Below, one piece after another: positions 22,718 to 31,206 of a DNA stretch of 64,000 nt. Each line of letters starts with the position of its first letter. The first letter of the stretch is position 1. The position numbers and the translations under genes were made by a program. Source of the DNA: Streptomyces sp. NBC_01669 (lineage in GTDB: Bacteria > Actinomycetota > Actinomycetes > Streptomycetales > Streptomycetaceae). Below the pieces are notes generated by a model. That model was not told the DNA's origin. It was given only the letters and a program-made list of their open reading frames with translations, and ran no database searches. The stretch is from positions 2,728,001-2,792,000 of the forward strand of contig NZ_JAPEQG010000001.1 in the NCBI RefSeq assembly GCF_026339735.1. The letters are read 5' to 3'.

Positions 22718-25700
22718 GTGAGCCAGATCGTCGTGAAGCGAGCTCCGCGGTCACTGCCGCCGGAACTACCCATGGACGAATTGACGTTGGAGGCCCCTCC
22801 CGAGCTGCCGCGCGGTCAGCAGGAGGGCATGCTGATGCAGATCCTGCCGGTGCTCGGCATGGGGTCGTCGGTGGTCTTCTTCTTCTCTCCGCAGGCCCCT
22901 CCGTTCATGCGGATCATGGGCGTTCTGATGCTTGTCTCGACCGTCGCAATGGTGGTCGCGCAGCTGGTCCGGTACCGCCGCGGTACGCAGGGGCAAATGG
23001 CAGATGTGCGGCGCGACTACCTCAAATACCTGGCGCAGACGCGGCGTACAGTACGTCGGACCGCGCGCGCCCAGCGTGACGTACAGCTGTATCTGCAGCC
23101 CGCCCCCGAGCAGTTGTGGTCGGTGGTCGCCGAGGGCAGCCGGGTGTGGGAACGACGGGTCGGGGACAAGGACTTCGGGCAGGTGCGGGTCGGCCTCGGG
23201 GCGCAGCAGCTGTCGACTCCGCTGGTCGCTCCGGACACGGCTCCAGTGGATGAGCTGGAACCGATGTGCGCCGGGGCGATGCAGCAGTTCCTCGCGGTGC
23301 ACGGGTCGTTGGACGGGCTGCCGATGGCCGTGTCGATGCGGGCGTTTTACCACGTGACAGTCTCCGGTCAACCCGAGGCGGCGCAGTCGGCGGCGCGCGC
23401 GATGGTCGCGCAGCTGGTGACGCTGCACTCCCCCGAGGACCTGCTGGTCGCCGTGGTGGCGGCGCCGGGTGCGGTGGCGCGCTGGGACTGGACGAAGTGG
23501 CTTCCGCATGTCCAGGTGCCGGGGCAGATCGACGGGGCCGGCACGAAGCGGCTGTTCAGCGATGATCTGAACGAGTTGGAACAGCTGTTGGCAAGCAGGC
23601 TGGAGGGGCGGCCGCGGTTCGGCCGGGAGAGCCAGCCGCTGCTGGACCAGCCGCACGTCGTGGTGGTGCTCGACGGTGGAATGGTGCCACCGGACTCGCT
23701 GTTCGCTGCGGCCGAGGGGCTGCAGGGCGTGACGATCGTCGAGCTGGTGTCCGCCGAGCTCGACGAGCCGCGCGGCGGTCTTTCCGTGGTGGTGCGGCCC
23801 GGGCTGCTGCGCCTGGAGTCGGGGGCGGGTCTGGCGTACGAGGGTGTGCCGGACGGGATGTCGCTCCCGGCGGCGGAGGCGCTGGCCCGGCAGCTGGCAC
23901 CCCTGTGGATGGGCGGGGGCGACGACGACGAACCGCTGCTCGCCAACCTGGACTTCACGGATCTGCTGAACCTCGGCGACGCGGGGTCGGTCGATGTGGC
24001 ACGCACCTGGCGGCCTCGGTCGGTCTCGGAGCGGCTGCGGGTACCGATCGGGGTCGGCGAGGACGGTCAGCCGGTGATGCTGGACCTGAAGGAGGCCGCA
24101 CAGGAGGGCATGGGTCCGCACGGGCTGTGTGTCGGGGCGACGGGGTCCGGCAAGTCGGAGCTGCTGCGGACACTGGTGCTGGGGCTCGCGGTCACGCACT
24201 CCTCGGAGACACTCAACTTCGTGCTGGCGGACTTCAAGGGCGGTGCGACGTTCGCCGGGATGTCGCACATGCCGCACGTGGCGGCGGTCATCACCAACCT
24301 GGCGGACGATCTGACACTCGTGGACCGCATGGGTGACGCGATCCGCGGTGAGCTGCAGCGCCGGCAGGAACTGCTGCGCTCGGCCGGCAACTACGCCAAC
24401 ATCCATGACTACGAGAAGGCGCGCGCGGCGGGAGCGGCTCTGGAGCCGCTGGCCTCTCTGGTCCTGGTCATCGACGAGTTCAGCGAACTGCTGACCGCCA
24501 AGCCGGACTTCATCGACATGTTCATCCAGATCGGCCGCATCGGCCGGTCGCTGGGTGTGCATCTGCTGCTCGCCTCGCAGCGTCTGGAGGAGGGCAAGCT
24601 GCGCGGGCTCGACACCTACCTCTCCTACCGGGTCGGTCTGCGAACCTTCTCGGCCGCCGAGTCCCGTACGGCGCTGGGGGTACCTGACGCGTATCACCTG
24701 CCGTCGGTGCCGGGCTCCGGCTATCTCAAGTTCGGTACGGACGAGATGACCCGGTTCAAGGCGGCGTATGTGTCGGGGACGTACCGCACAGGTGGTCCCG
24801 ACCTGTCGGTGGGGACGCTGCCGATCGAGCGGCGGCCCGCGGTGTTCAGCGCGCTGCCGGTGCCGGTCGTGTACGCGGCGCCGGATCCGGCGCATGTGGT
24901 GGCCGCGCGGACGAGGGCGGAGGACGACGCGCTCGCGGACACGGTGCTCGATGTGATCGTGCGGCGTCTTGAGGGTCAGGGGGTGCCCGCCCATCAGGTG
25001 TGGCTGCCGCCGCTGGACCGGGCGCCGACGCTGGATCAGCTGCTGCCGGGGCTCGCGCCGACCGCGGAGCGAGGATTCACCTCGACGGAGTACACGCGTC
25101 CTGGCGGGCTGACCGTTCCGCTCGGGCTGATCGACAAGCCCTTCGAGCAGCGGCGCGAGGTGCTGTACCGGGACTTCTCGGGAGCGGCGGGCCACATGAT
25201 GGTCGTCGGCGGTCCGCAGTCCGGCAAGTCGACGCTGGTGCGCACGCTGATCTCGTCGTTCGCGCTCACCCACACCCCGCAGGAAGTGCAGTTCTACGGG
25301 CTCGACTTCGGTGGCGGCGGCCTGGTGTCGCTGGCGGAGCTGCCACATGTCGGCGGGATGGCCTCGCGGCTGGACCCGGAGCGGGTACGGCGTACGGTCG
25401 CGGAGGTCGCCGGCGTACTGAACAGGCGCGAGGAGTTCTTCCGTGCGCACTCCATCGACTCCATCGCCACCTACCGGCGTAAACGGGCCCTCGGCGAACT
25501 CCCCGGTGAGGCCTGGGGCGACGTCTTCCTGGTCGTCGACGGCTGGGGCGGCTTCCGGGCCGAGTACGAGATGCTGGAGCAGGTCGTCACGGACATCGCC
25601 GCGCGCGGTCTCGGGTACGGCATCCACGTCGTCATCACGGCCGCCCGATACATGGAGGTGCGGGCCGCGCTGAAGGACCAGATCCTCGGGCGGCTCGAAC

Positions 25701-26677
25701 TGCGGCTCGGCGATGTCATGGACTCCGAGTTCGACCGCAAGGTCGCGGTGAACGTGCCGCAGGGTGTCCCGGGGCGTGGTCAGGTGCCGGAGAAACTGCA
25801 CTTCATGGGGGCGCTGCCACGTATCGACTCCAGCAGCAGCGCTGCCGATCTCGCCGACGGCGCGGCGGCGTTCGTCGAGGCGGTGAAGACGAACTGGGCG
25901 GGGTCGGCGGCCCCGGCCGTGCGCCTGCTGCCGCGCAAGCTGCCTGCCGACCAGCTGCCGAAGGGCTTCGAGTTCCCGCAGCGGGGCATCGCGATCGGAA
26001 TCGACGAGACCGATCTGGAGCCGGTGTTCGTCGATTTCGAGACGGATCCGTTCTTCCTGGTTTTCGGCGAGAGCGAGTCAGGGAAGACGAACCTGCTGCG
26101 GCTGATCGCCAAGCAGATCTCGGAGCGCTACTCCCCGGACGAGGCGAAGCTCGTCGTCGGCGACTACCGGCGGGCCCTGCTGGGTGCGCTGCCGGAGAGT
26201 CATCTGCTGGAGTACGCGCCGATGGCGAGCTCGATGCAGATGCATATGGAGGCGCTGGCCGGCGTGTTCGCGCGGCGGCAGCCGCCGACGGATGTCACGC
26301 CGCAGCAGTTGCGCGACCGCAGCTGGTGGACCGGGCCGCAGATCTTCATCATCGTCGACGACTACGACCTGGTGGCGACGAACGCGGGCAATCCACTGGC
26401 CCCGCTGGCGGAGTATCTGCCGTTCGCACGGGACACGGGTGTCCGGTTCATCATCGCGCGCAACTCGGCCGGGGCGTCGCGGGCGATGTACGAGTCGTTC
26501 ATGCAGCGCATCAAGGAGCTGGGGGCACAGGGCGTGGTGCTGTCCGGCGATCCGTCCGAGGGCGATCTGATCGGTTCGGTGCGTGGGCATGCGATGCCAC
26601 CGGGACGCGGTTACTTCGCCTCGCGGCGGCGGGGGAACCCGCTGGTGCAGATCGGGCGGCTACCGGAGCTGCGCTGA
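22718..26677 (+). CDS. eccC: Type VII secretion ATPase EccC (EccCa and EccCb fused)
   Basis: A 1319-aa FtsK/SpoIIIE-type ATPase that recognises substrates and powers ESX export at the membrane. Two membrane helices lie at about 45-65 and 66-88. Three P-loop domains follow: GATGSGKS at 473-480, GGPQSGKS at 831-838 and GESESGKT at 1117-1124, all with intact Walker A Lys. Walker B of the first domain is LVLVIDEFSEL, of the third IFIIVDDYDL. In mycobacteria these are often split into EccCa and EccCb; here one chain carries all. The GTG at 22718 follows a GAGGGA element. An in-frame extension to 22445 overlaps the eccD promoter and is rejected. Confidence 0.95.
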   Translation: MSQIVVKRAPRSLPPELPMDELTLEAPPELPRGQQEGMLMQILPVLGMGSSVVFFFSPQAPPFMRIMGVLMLVSTVAMVVAQLVRYRRGTQGQMADVRRDYLKYLAQTRRTVRRTARAQRDVQLYLQPAPEQLWSVVAEGSRVWERRVGDKDFGQVRVGLGAQQLSTPLVAPDTAPVDELEPMCAGAMQQFLAVHGSLDGLPMAVSMRAFYHVTVSGQPEAAQSAARAMVAQLVTLHSPEDLLVAVVAAPGAVARWDWTKWLPHVQVPGQIDGAGTKRLFSDDLNELEQLLASRLEGRPRFGRESQPLLDQPHVVVVLDGGMVPPDSLFAAAEGLQGVTIVELVSAELDEPRGGLSVVVRPGLLRLESGAGLAYEGVPDGMSLPAAEALARQLAPLWMGGGDDDEPLLANLDFTDLLNLGDAGSVDVARTWRPRSVSERLRVPIGVGEDGQPVMLDLKEAAQEGMGPHGLCVGATGSGKSELLRTLVLGLAVTHSSETLNFVLADFKGGATFAGMSHMPHVAAVITNLADDLTLVDRMGDAIRGELQRRQELLRSAGNYANIHDYEKARAAGAALEPLASLVLVIDEFSELLTAKPDFIDMFIQIGRIGRSLGVHLLLASQRLEEGKLRGLDTYLSYRVGLRTFSAAESRTALGVPDAYHLPSVPGSGYLKFGTDEMTRFKAAYVSGTYRTGGPDLSVGTLPIERRPAVFSALPVPVVYAAPDPAHVVAARTRAEDDALADTVLDVIVRRLEGQGVPAHQVWLPPLDRAPTLDQLLPGLAPTAERGFTSTEYTRPGGLTVPLGLIDKPFEQRREVLYRDFSGAAGHMMVVGGPQSGKSTLVRTLISSFALTHTPQEVQFYGLDFGGGGLVSLAELPHVGGMASRLDPERVRRTVAEVAGVLNRREEFFRAHSIDSIATYRRKRALGELPGEAWGDVFLVVDGWGGFRAEYEMLEQVVTDIAARGLGYGIHVVITAARYMEVRAALKDQILGRLELRLGDVMDSEFDRKVAVNVPQGVPGRGQVPEKLHFMGALPRIDSSSSAADLADGAAAFVEAVKTNWAGSAAPAVRLLPRKLPADQLPKGFEFPQRGIAIGIDETDLEPVFVDFETDPFFLVFGESESGKTNLLRLIAKQISERYSPDEAKLVVGDYRRALLGALPESHLLEYAPMASSMQMHMEALAGVFARRQPPTDVTPQQLRDRSWWTGPQIFIIVDDYDLVATNAGNPLAPLAEYLPFARDTGVRFIIARNSAGASRAMYESFMQRIKELGAQGVVLSGDPSEGDLIGSVRGHAMPPGRGYFASRRRGNPLVQIGRLPELR

Positions 26678-26868
26678 AGCGACGGGGGCCACGCCGCGGG
26701 CAACCGCACCCGGATCGCACGCATGCTCCGGTGAGGCTGCCTGCGGGCCGGGCGGTCTCTACCACTGCGGTGCGGAGGCTGTCCATACCGGGCCGGTGGG
26801 GCGTGGGAGCGGCGATAGTCTGCACGCGGGCGACGCAACGTACCGCCGTGGGAGAGGAAAGACACCTG

Positions 26869-27102
26869 ATGGGCACACAAGCGGAGAAGGACGAGCTGTA
26901 CGCACTCGACATCTCGGGGGTGGAGTGGCTGAGTGCCCCCGGTACGGAAGACGCCGAGGAGCGCGTCGAGATCGCCCATCTGCCGGGCGGGGCAGTGGCG
27001 ATGCGGTCCTCGCTGGATCCGGAGACGGTGCTGCGGTACACGGAGGCCGAGTGGCGGGCCTTCGTCCTGGGCGCGCGGGACGGCGAGTTCGACCTGACCT
27101 AG
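26869..27102 (+). CDS. DUF397 domain protein
   Basis: A 77-aa acidic protein, MGTQAEKDELYALDI at the start, with the DUF397-like features SGVEWLSAPG, VEIAHLPGGAVAMRSS and a C-terminal W-x-x-F-V-L-G-A-R-D-G-E-F-D. DUF397 proteins are mostly found beside XRE-type regulators in Streptomyces and are thought to be small partner proteins. No such regulator is next to it here; it lies between eccC and the esx genes. ATG at 26869 has GGAGAGG upstream. Confidence 0.75.
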   Translation: MGTQAEKDELYALDISGVEWLSAPGTEDAEERVEIAHLPGGAVAMRSSLDPETVLRYTEAEWRAFVLGARDGEFDLT

Positions 27103-27117
27103 GACTCCGTACGGACA

Positions 27118-27155
27118 GGGGAAGGGGCATGCTTCGGTGAGTGTGCCCCTTCTCC
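27118..27155. terminator. Convergent terminator between DUF397 gene and esxA
   Basis: Arms GAAGGGGCA and TGCCCCTTC form a 9-bp stem around a 14-nt loop. The hairpin lies between two convergent genes and can terminate both. Confidence 0.65.
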
Positions 27156-27170
27156 GTGTGCGGTCCGCGG

Positions 27171-27479
27171 TCAGTACGCCTCGGTGAACGCGCGCGAGGA
27201 CTTGAGGTCCGTCGCGCGGTAGTGGTCCTTGCCGTTCTCGATGATCTTCGCGACCTCCTCCAGCCGGTCCTTCATGTCATCGGCCCTGCCCCTGTACTTG
27301 TGCTGGAGTGCCACATACTCCCGGTGGGCCTCACCGTCCCAGGTGTCGGTGACGACCTTCAGCGCGGCGTTCATCTCCTGCAGGTCCTTGATGATGTTCT
27401 TCGAGACCGCACGGATGCGGTTCGCCATCTCCTGGACGCTCTCGTACCTGACCTTGGTGTTCGGGTCCTGTCCGGTCAT
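27171..27479 (-). CDS. esxA: WXG100 family type VII substrate (EsxA-like)
   Basis: A 102-aa helical protein, the small secreted effector class of ESX systems. The W-x-G turn is TDTWDGEAHREY, near residue 49, between two long predicted helices, the first beginning about VRYESVQEMANRI and the second running through ADDMKDRLEEVAKI. It has no signal peptide, as expected. It follows esxB by 63 nt on the same strand; such pairs fold as heterodimers. Which of the pair is A or B is by convention and position. Confidence 0.9.
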   Translation of the reverse strand: MTGQDPNTKVRYESVQEMANRIRAVSKNIIKDLQEMNAALKVVTDTWDGEAHREYVALQHKYRGRADDMKDRLEEVAKIIENGKDHYRATDLKSSRAFTEAY

Positions 27480-27542
27480 CTGTCTGCTCCTCGGTGCTCG
27501 GCTGGTGTGCGGAAGGCGGGCTGCGGCGTGGTTCGGCCGCGT

Positions 27543-27893
27543 TCAGACGCCGTTCAGCCCGGAGGTGTTGACGGGCGACGCCTGCCCCTTGACCGCGCCG
27601 AAGGCCGCGCGGACCTCTTCGTCGTTGGCGTTGCTGAGGTTCTTGGTCTCGCTTACCGCGTTCAGAAGGACGTTGAGCATCCGGCGGATCTGGTCGTGGT
27701 CCTCGTTGATCATGACCTGTGCGGAAGTGAATCCCGAGGCCCCGACACCGGTCCATCCGGCGGCAGCCGTCTCAAGGATGTTGGCCAGCTCCCTGGACTG
27801 CCTGGACACCGCTCCCGCGGTTTCGATGATCTTGTTCTTCGCCTGGGTGATCGGATCGTCGGCGAGTCCGAAACCACCTGAAGGGTTGGTCAT
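27543..27893 (-). CDS. esxB: WXG100 family type VII substrate (EsxB-like)
   Basis: A 116-aa partner of the EsxA-like protein. The W-x-G motif is AAAGWTGVGASGF around residues 44-56; flanking sequences are helical (KNKIIETAGAVSRQSRELA and DHDQIRRMLNVLLNAV). The C-terminal tail (GQASPVNTSGLNGV) is flexible. In ESX systems the export signal of the dimer is a Y-x-x-x-D/E motif in a C-terminal tail; none is obvious here, though esxA ends in FTEAY. A good promoter lies about 190 nt upstream. Confidence 0.88.
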   Translation of the reverse strand: MTNPSGGFGLADDPITQAKNKIIETAGAVSRQSRELANILETAAAGWTGVGASGFTSAQVMINEDHDQIRRMLNVLLNAVSETKNLSNANDEEVRAAFGAVKGQASPVNTSGLNGV

Positions 27894-28084
27894 CCGGAGG
27901 TCCTATCTCTCAGTTCCCGGTCCCGACCGCATCGTGCGGCCAGGCTTTCTTCCAGCCCCGAGTACTCCTGGTGCGGAGTCGGGGAAGTACGGGGACGGGG
28001 AGGGGTGCGGCGGTGTCCCCGCGCCCCTGGACCGGATGCGACCACGTCTCGTTCCCCCCGTCACATTCGTGAAGTCGGCTCCTA

Positions 28085-28113
28085 CCCTAGCCACTTCGCC
28101 ACCTCTCCCCAAC
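28085..28113 (-). promoter_or_regulatory. Candidate promoter for esxBA
   Basis: On the minus strand, TTGGGG (28108-28113) and TAGGGT (28085-28090) are separated by exactly 17 bp, close to the Streptomyces housekeeping consensus (TTGAC..TAGRRT). It lies in the 268-bp gap between mycP and esxB, suggesting that the substrates can be expressed separately from eccB-mycP. Confidence 0.6.
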
Positions 28114-28161
28114 TGCACTTCATGAGGGAGGAGTTACTTCACCCGGGCGTGTGCTCACCGC

Positions 28162-29385
28162 TCACTGCACACCCCGGCGTCGCCGGAGATCCCGGACGAC
28201 GGTCGCGGTACCGGCGACCACGGAGATCAGCACGGCCGCCAGGACCAGTGCGTACGTCGCATACTGCTCGCTGCGCTCCTGCGAGGTCTCGGACATCGAC
28301 AGCCGTGCCGGGTCGGGGGCCTGGGCCTTCGGCGGTCCCGCGTCCGGGTGCGCGGCGTCCTGCGGGGTGTCGTCGCCGGAGAGTGCGCGGACCGGGTCGA
28401 CGACGCCCCAGCCGACGAAGTCGTCATGGCCGTTGACGGAGCGTTCAGCGGTCTGTTCGATCCGGGCGACGATCTGGGCGGCCGTCCATTTCGGGTACTT
28501 GGCGCGCATCAGGGCGGCGACCCCGGCCACGTACGGAGCGGAGAAGCTGGTGCCGTTGTCGGTGCACTGGCCGTAGCCGGGGACGGTGGAGACGATGTCG
28601 ACACCCGGTGCGGCGACGCCGACGAACGCACCGGCCTGGGAGAAGGGGGCGCGTTCGTTGTTGCGGTCGGACGAGGCGACGGCGAGGACACCCTCGAAGG
28701 CCGCCGGATACGTGCTCCGCAGCTTGCCGTCCATGCCGTCGTTGCCCGCGGAAGCGACCACGACGATGTTCTTGTGGAGCGCCCTGGCCACCGCCCTGCC
28801 CAGCGCGGATGTGGGTGTCAGCGGCTTCGTGGTGTCCTGGGAGATGTTGATGACCTGGACCCCCTCGGCGATCGCATGGTCGATCGCGGTGGCCATCGTG
28901 GTGTCCTTGCCATTGTTCTTCTCGTCGTTCTGGCGGATCGGGACGATCGTGGCCTCGGGGGCGAGTCCGACGAAGCCGGTGCCCTTGCTGGGGCGGGCGG
29001 CGATGATGCCGGCGACCTTCGTGCCGTGGCCGACCTCGTCGACCGTGCCGTCGCTCTTGCCGCCCTGCAGGTAGTCGGCGCCCGCGGAGGCGTCGACGGC
29101 GTCCTGGAGCTGGGGGTTGGTGTTGTCGACGCCGGTGTCGATGACGGCGACGCGGACGCCCTTGCCTTTGGTGTCCTGCCACAGTTCGTCGAGGAGGACC
29201 CGCTGCAACGACCAGGGGCGGCCGGCGAACTGCTTCTTCATCGGGAACGTGCATTCGCCGCTGCCGTCCAGGGCCGGCCGGCCGGTTCCCCGGGCTTCTT
29301 CGGCGGCGTATGCGGCGTGCGGCGCCGCGAGTGCGGCCAGTGCGGCGCCGGCCGCCGTCAGGAGGGCCGTCTTCCGGTACAACAT
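28162..29385 (-). CDS. mycP: Type VII secretion-associated serine protease (mycosin)
   Basis: A 407-aa subtilisin-like protease. Residues 1-28 form a Sec signal peptide (MLYRKTALLTAAGAAL through AAYAAE). Catalytic triad motifs are VAVIDTGVD (Asp), GHGTKVAGI (His) and NGTSFSAPYVAG (Ser), all intact. A C-terminal membrane anchor (ATYALVLAAVLISVVAGTA) and basic tail RRRR follow, the mycosin layout. It caps the ESX complex on the outer face of the membrane. The ATG at 29385 is chosen because GGAGAGG lies 6 nt upstream. It follows eccB by 46 nt. Confidence 0.95.
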   Translation of the reverse strand: MLYRKTALLTAAGAALAALAAPHAAYAAEEARGTGRPALDGSGECTFPMKKQFAGRPWSLQRVLLDELWQDTKGKGVRVAVIDTGVDNTNPQLQDAVDASAGADYLQGGKSDGTVDEVGHGTKVAGIIAARPSKGTGFVGLAPEATIVPIRQNDEKNNGKDTTMATAIDHAIAEGVQVINISQDTTKPLTPTSALGRAVARALHKNIVVVASAGNDGMDGKLRSTYPAAFEGVLAVASSDRNNERAPFSQAGAFVGVAAPGVDIVSTVPGYGQCTDNGTSFSAPYVAGVAALMRAKYPKWTAAQIVARIEQTAERSVNGHDDFVGWGVVDPVRALSGDDTPQDAAHPDAGPPKAQAPDPARLSMSETSQERSEQYATYALVLAAVLISVVAGTATVVRDLRRRRGVQ

Positions 29386-29431
29386 TCGTTCCTCTCCCCC
29401 GAGTTCCACGAGCTCCGAGCGGGTGCCCCGG

Positions 29432-30982
29432 TCACGAGCCCTGGGGCTGACGGGCGCTGTTGGTGTCGAGCCGGGGCCCCTTGGACAGGAACTCGGACCA
29501 GGCGATCGGTACGAGGGCGGGCGCCACCTTTTCGTATCCGAGCCTGATCTGCGCCCGGCTGGGCTCGGGGCGGCCGTCCGTCCGGTTCTGCTGGTCGCCG
29601 GCTCCGATGTCGGAGCGTGCGGCGTCGCTGTCGCCGTTCGCCTGTACCGCGTACCGCAATCCGGTGTCGGTCACCAGGAAGAGTGATCCGTCGGGGCGCG
29701 TCTGCGTCCCCCGGACCTGGGTATAGAGGAGACCGCTGCCGGGGGTGACGTACGTGCTGGTGCCACCGGTGCCGACAGTGGCGGGGTACGAGGTGCCCGC
29801 CCAGGTGCTCAGGGTCGTACGGCCCGTGTCGTCCACCGCGCGCAGCACGCTGCAGATGGTGTCCCGGCCGCCGCTGCCGCCCTCCACGGAGTTCACCTGG
29901 TCGGTCTTGCGGGCCGGCCAGTGCGCGGCCTGGCCGGCGAAGGTCGCACGGTCGGGGACGAACTTCTGCAGACCGACGGCGCGTGCCTCGCTGTCCAGGT
30001 TCAGCCCCGCGGTCTGCGGGGAGTTGATCAGCAGCCAGGCGGTGAACGCGGAGATCGGCTGAATCCTGCCGTCGAGCACGACGTAATGGCTGATGCCTTC
30101 GCCGTTCCTGGTTCTGAGGACCATGCCGACCCGGTTCTCCTCGGCGGAGAGCCGGCCCTGGACGTGTGCGGGCGCGCCGACCGTGCCGGGGATCCGCGGG
30201 AAGACGATCGAGCTTCCGTCGTGCAGCGTGGCCAGCCAGTCGTCGGTGACGGACTGCGGAAGCCGGCTGCCGACCAGGGCGCTGGTCAGATGGCCGTTGT
30301 CGGCGGCGGTCTCGTCGATGCGGTACTTGGTGCCACTCGCGTCGACGAGGTAGCGGGCGCCGGTCTGGCCCTTGACGTAGAGCACCTGGCCGCCACTGAG
30401 CTGCTTTCGGCCCTCGGTCAGCTTGTTGTCGCGTTCGGCGAAGACGAAGGCGGCCTTCTGCACGGTGTTGCCCTTGCCGCCGGGCTGAACGCAGACCGCC
30501 CACCGCTTCGCCGTGCCCGCGTCCTTCGCCTCGGGCAGCCGGTCGGGGGCGTACGGGATACCGAGGATCGGTCCGCGCGGCGGTTTGCCCGCGTCGAGGA
30601 TGTCGTCGGGGACCTGGATGACCTCGTACTGCTGCGGGGTGAGGAGCAGCCGGGCCGAGGCGAGGTTCAGTACGGGATGCAGCAGGGTCTTTTTCTTCTT
30701 GCCCTTGCCGGTGGTGAGCACCACGTAACGGGTGGTGGACTTCTTGCCGACGATCACCTTGGCGAAGGGCTTGTCCCAGTCCTTGGGTGCCGTGGGCTTG
30801 AACATGCCGTAGGCGCCGAAGCCCGCGAGGATCAACGCCCCGACCACCATGCTCGGCAGGACGGCGCGCAGCGGGCGCGGGGCGCCCTCTTCGGTGCCGG
30901 TGGGCGAGGGTTGGAGGAATGCCGCCACCGTGCGTTTCTTCGCAAAGGTGTACGCGTTGAGCTCATCCCGCCGTGATGCCAT
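29432..30982 (-). CDS. eccB: Type VII secretion protein EccB
   Basis: A 516-aa membrane-anchored component of the ESX core. It starts MASRRDELNAYTFAKKR, followed by a single membrane helix at about 42-62 (LPSMVVGALILAGFGAYGMF) and a large extracytoplasmic domain with internal repeats (VQPGGKGNTVQKAAF, GHLTSALVGSRLPQ, GLRYAVQANGDSDAA). The RRDELN/YTF start is typical of EccB. A long upstream open frame to 31558 overlaps eccE on the other strand and is rejected. First gene of the eccB-mycP unit. Confidence 0.93.
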   Translation of the reverse strand: MASRRDELNAYTFAKKRTVAAFLQPSPTGTEEGAPRPLRAVLPSMVVGALILAGFGAYGMFKPTAPKDWDKPFAKVIVGKKSTTRYVVLTTGKGKKKKTLLHPVLNLASARLLLTPQQYEVIQVPDDILDAGKPPRGPILGIPYAPDRLPEAKDAGTAKRWAVCVQPGGKGNTVQKAAFVFAERDNKLTEGRKQLSGGQVLYVKGQTGARYLVDASGTKYRIDETAADNGHLTSALVGSRLPQSVTDDWLATLHDGSSIVFPRIPGTVGAPAHVQGRLSAEENRVGMVLRTRNGEGISHYVVLDGRIQPISAFTAWLLINSPQTAGLNLDSEARAVGLQKFVPDRATFAGQAAHWPARKTDQVNSVEGGSGGRDTICSVLRAVDDTGRTTLSTWAGTSYPATVGTGGTSTYVTPGSGLLYTQVRGTQTRPDGSLFLVTDTGLRYAVQANGDSDAARSDIGAGDQQNRTDGRPEPSRAQIRLGYEKVAPALVPIAWSEFLSKGPRLDTNSARQPQGS

Positions 30983-31206
30983 GAGTTCGTCTGTCTCCCG
31001 TGTCTCCCCGCGCGGCTCCAGGAGTTCGTGTCCCCCGACCCCTGTGCCGGACCCCGGTTGCCGGACCTCGCTGCCGGACCGGCCCCTACTATGCCTGCCG
31101 ATGGCGGGCGGCCGCGGGGCGGGTAGGCTGATCCAGCCGCCAAAGCCCCCGGCGGGACAGGGGTGATCGGGTCGAATGGGGGCCTTATGAACGGGGGAAT
31201 ACCGGA
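30983..31206. promoter_or_regulatory. Divergent eccB/eccE promoter region
   Basis: A 224-bp gene-free interval with promoters expected both ways. Possible -10 boxes are CATAGTAG-type on the minus strand and TAGGCT (plus) about 80 nt before eccE; neither has a clear -35. Confidence 0.45.

Noticed and set aside
22766..25801. 1011-aa minus-strand frame opposite eccC
   Set aside because: Shadow of eccC, rich in Arg, Gln and His with no motif.
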